Positions 5,651 through 6,713 of a DNA stretch of 6,713 nt are shown in pieces. The notes beneath the pieces were generated by a model. It saw only the letters and a list, made by a program, of their open reading frames with translations, was not told where the DNA came from and searched no databases. Within the stretch, counting starts at the first letter, position 1. Every line of letters begins with the position of its first letter. This stretch comes from Bacteroidota bacterium (lineage in GTDB: Bacteria > Zhuqueibacterota > JdFR-76 > DREG01): assembly GCA_030624545.1 (NCBI GenBank), contig JAUXJX010000111.1, positions 1 to 6,713 of the forward strand, in the 5' to 3' direction. A program made the position numbers and the translations under genes.

Positions 5651-6038
5651 GTATATGATCGTGGGGGGCTATGCGTTGGCTTTTCACGGAGCGCCCCGCT
5701 ATACAGGTGATATTGACCTTCTTGTGAAACCCGATAAGAAGAATGCAAAACGTATAATGGCGGCCCTTGACGAATTTGGCTTTGGATCAGTTGGGCTAGA
5801 ACCGGTGGATTTTGAGAGCCCGGGCAAGGTTATCCAGCTCGGCGCTGCTCCGGTACGAATAGACATCGTTACATCAATAACCGGGGTCTCATGGGAAGAG
5901 GCGCATTCAGGTTGGACCGAAGGCAATTATGGCAATATTCCAGTTCATTATATCGGACGCGAACAGTTTGCTTCAAACAAAAGGACGTTGGGGAGGAAGA
6001 AAGATCTCTCTGATTTAGAAGCCCTCGGGGATGAATAA
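5592..6038 (+). CDS. MNT-like nucleotidyltransferase (DUF6036/AbiEii-like fold)
   Basis: This 148-residue cytoplasmic protein has the polymerase-beta nucleotidyltransferase core. It shows YMIVGGYALAFHGAPRYTGD (21-40) leading into IDLLV. G25-G26 form the nucleotide-binding loop, D40 and D42 are the metal-binding pair, and D91 in VRIDIVTSI is the likely third acidic residue. The C-terminal helix GRKKDLSDLEAL (134-145) is typical of this group, whose members transfer a nucleoside monophosphate from an NTP. The catalytic set looks intact, so it is predicted active. No independent Shine-Dalgarno is visible before ATG 5592, which lies inside the 3' end of the 62-residue gene, so translation probably depends on coupling. 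Related minimal nucleotidyltransferases act as antitoxins (MntA) or toxins (AbiEii/MenT) in two-gene modules. Which of these applies here cannot be decided. Confidence 0.88.
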   Translation: MEVQADFKELLALFNAHNVEYMIVGGYALAFHGAPRYTGDIDLLVKPDKKNAKRIMAALDEFGFGSVGLEPVDFESPGKVIQLGAAPVRIDIVTSITGVSWEEAHSGWTEGNYGNIPVHYIGREQFASNKRTLGRKKDLSDLEALGDE

Positions 6039-6282
6039 TTACAATCATCGGGTGCTACGCCGAACGACGGAACGACGATAACGATTAGAATCTTACCAGA
6101 AACGAAAATACCCACAAAAATCTCTTGCTCCTTTTGACGAAGTAGATTATCTTGCGTAGTGAGCAATGTCCCTCTTGCCAATTCTCACAGGGCTATGGAT
6201 TGGAAGTGATGATTCAACAACTACAAACGAATTGTTGAGCCAAAATGCTGTCCTTTATAGGCCTTTCCGAGTAAACACGACC

Positions 6283-6713
6283 ATGGGCTCAAAGGAAAAT
6301 ATCCAGGCAATCATCTGGGATTATGATGGCACCCTTGTGGATACCCGACACAAGAATCTCAATGTGACGAGGGAGATTGTGGAAAGCTTTGGCGTCGACC
6401 CCAACGATTACACCGCACTACAGTCCCTGGAGAACTACGAGCAAGCGAACAAAAGCTCAAGGAATTGGAGAGAGCTTTACAGGCGCGAGTTCGGCTTCAC
6501 AGATAAACAGACAGACGACGCCGGAGGACTGTGGACGGATTACCAGTTGGAAGATGACACCCCCGTTCCCTTTTATGACGGAATTCAGGACGTGGTTCTC
6601 GCCCTGCAGAATTTTCTGCAAGGTATTGTTTCACAAAATTCCAAAAGAGACATAGCACGAACCTTGGAGGCCGGCGAACTGTTACCGCATTTTAAATCAA
6701 TAGTTGGCTATGA
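6283..6713 (+). CDS. HAD-superfamily hydrolase, phosphoglycolate phosphatase-like (5' part, runs off the window)
   Basis: The first 143 codons of a HAD hydrolase are present and the gene continues past the right edge. Motif I is AIIWDYDGTLVDT (9-21), with nucleophile D13 and acid/base D15. A helical cap region spans about residues 22-100 (ESFGVDPNDY, WRELYRREFGF). PVPFYDGIQDVVLALQ (94-109) is followed by motif II, GIVSQNSKRDIARTLE (114-129), with the conserved serine at S117. LLPHFKSIVGY follows, as in phosphoglycolate phosphatases and beta-phosphoglucomutases. Motifs III and IV lie outside the window. Members dephosphorylate small phosphate esters; the substrate here is unknown. I chose ATG 6283 because the domain normally starts a few residues before motif I. 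An in-frame ATG at 6166 would add 39 residues of unremarkable sequence. Neither start has a strong ribosome-binding site. Confidence 0.87.
   Translation, partial: MGSKENIQAIIWDYDGTLVDTRHKNLNVTREIVESFGVDPNDYTALQSLENYEQANKSSRNWRELYRREFGFTDKQTDDAGGLWTDYQLEDDTPVPFYDGIQDVVLALQNFLQGIVSQNSKRDIARTLEAGELLPHFKSIVGY

Overview
The window carries a Gram-negative bacterial genome fragment of roughly 50% GC. It encodes a TonB-dependent outer-membrane receptor and a probable lipoprotein, so the cell has an outer membrane. Several traits recall the Fibrobacterota-Chlorobiota-Bacteroidota side of the tree and uncultured relatives such as KSB1 or Calditrichota: a carboxypeptidase-regulatory-like domain at the N-terminus of the receptor, a PEGA-domain lipoprotein, an FbaB-type class I aldolase, and short GTCAGG-centred palindromes between genes. 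This placement is an impression from gene style and is weak. Promoters and Shine-Dalgarno sites look standard where they can be judged.

Layout. Positions 1-237 hold the 3' end of a class I fructose-bisphosphate aldolase on the + strand, closed by a clear intrinsic terminator (301-334). Convergent to it, on the - strand, is a complete vitamin B12 uptake unit read from 2924 down to 350: a near-consensus sigma-70 promoter, a cobalamin riboswitch (about 2676-2875), a strong intrinsic terminator inside the leader (2592-2631), then a 715-residue BtuB-like receptor. The arrangement implies B12-dependent premature termination of receptor mRNA.

Positions 2925-3354 contain no gene I can recognise, but they hold a palindromic element sitting inside a CTTTGCG repeat. 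From 3355 to 4756 lies a two-gene operon with an 8-base overlap: a TerB-like protein and an ADP-ribosylglycohydrolase, the latter with its metal-binding motifs intact. A small PEGA-domain lipoprotein follows (4916-5272) after a gap.

From 5462 to 6038 is a tightly overlapping pair, a 62-residue small protein and a MNT-like nucleotidyltransferase, laid out like a toxin-antitoxin or accessory defence module. The window ends inside a HAD-family phosphatase that runs off the right edge.

Overall this is a mix of ordinary housekeeping or transport genes with two small accessory pairs. The best candidates for a less-described system are the TerB-like/ADP-ribosylglycohydrolase operon and the small-protein/nucleotidyltransferase pair. 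The most structured DNA is the B12 riboswitch leader and the dispersed palindrome, one relative of which may sit inside a riboswitch arm.
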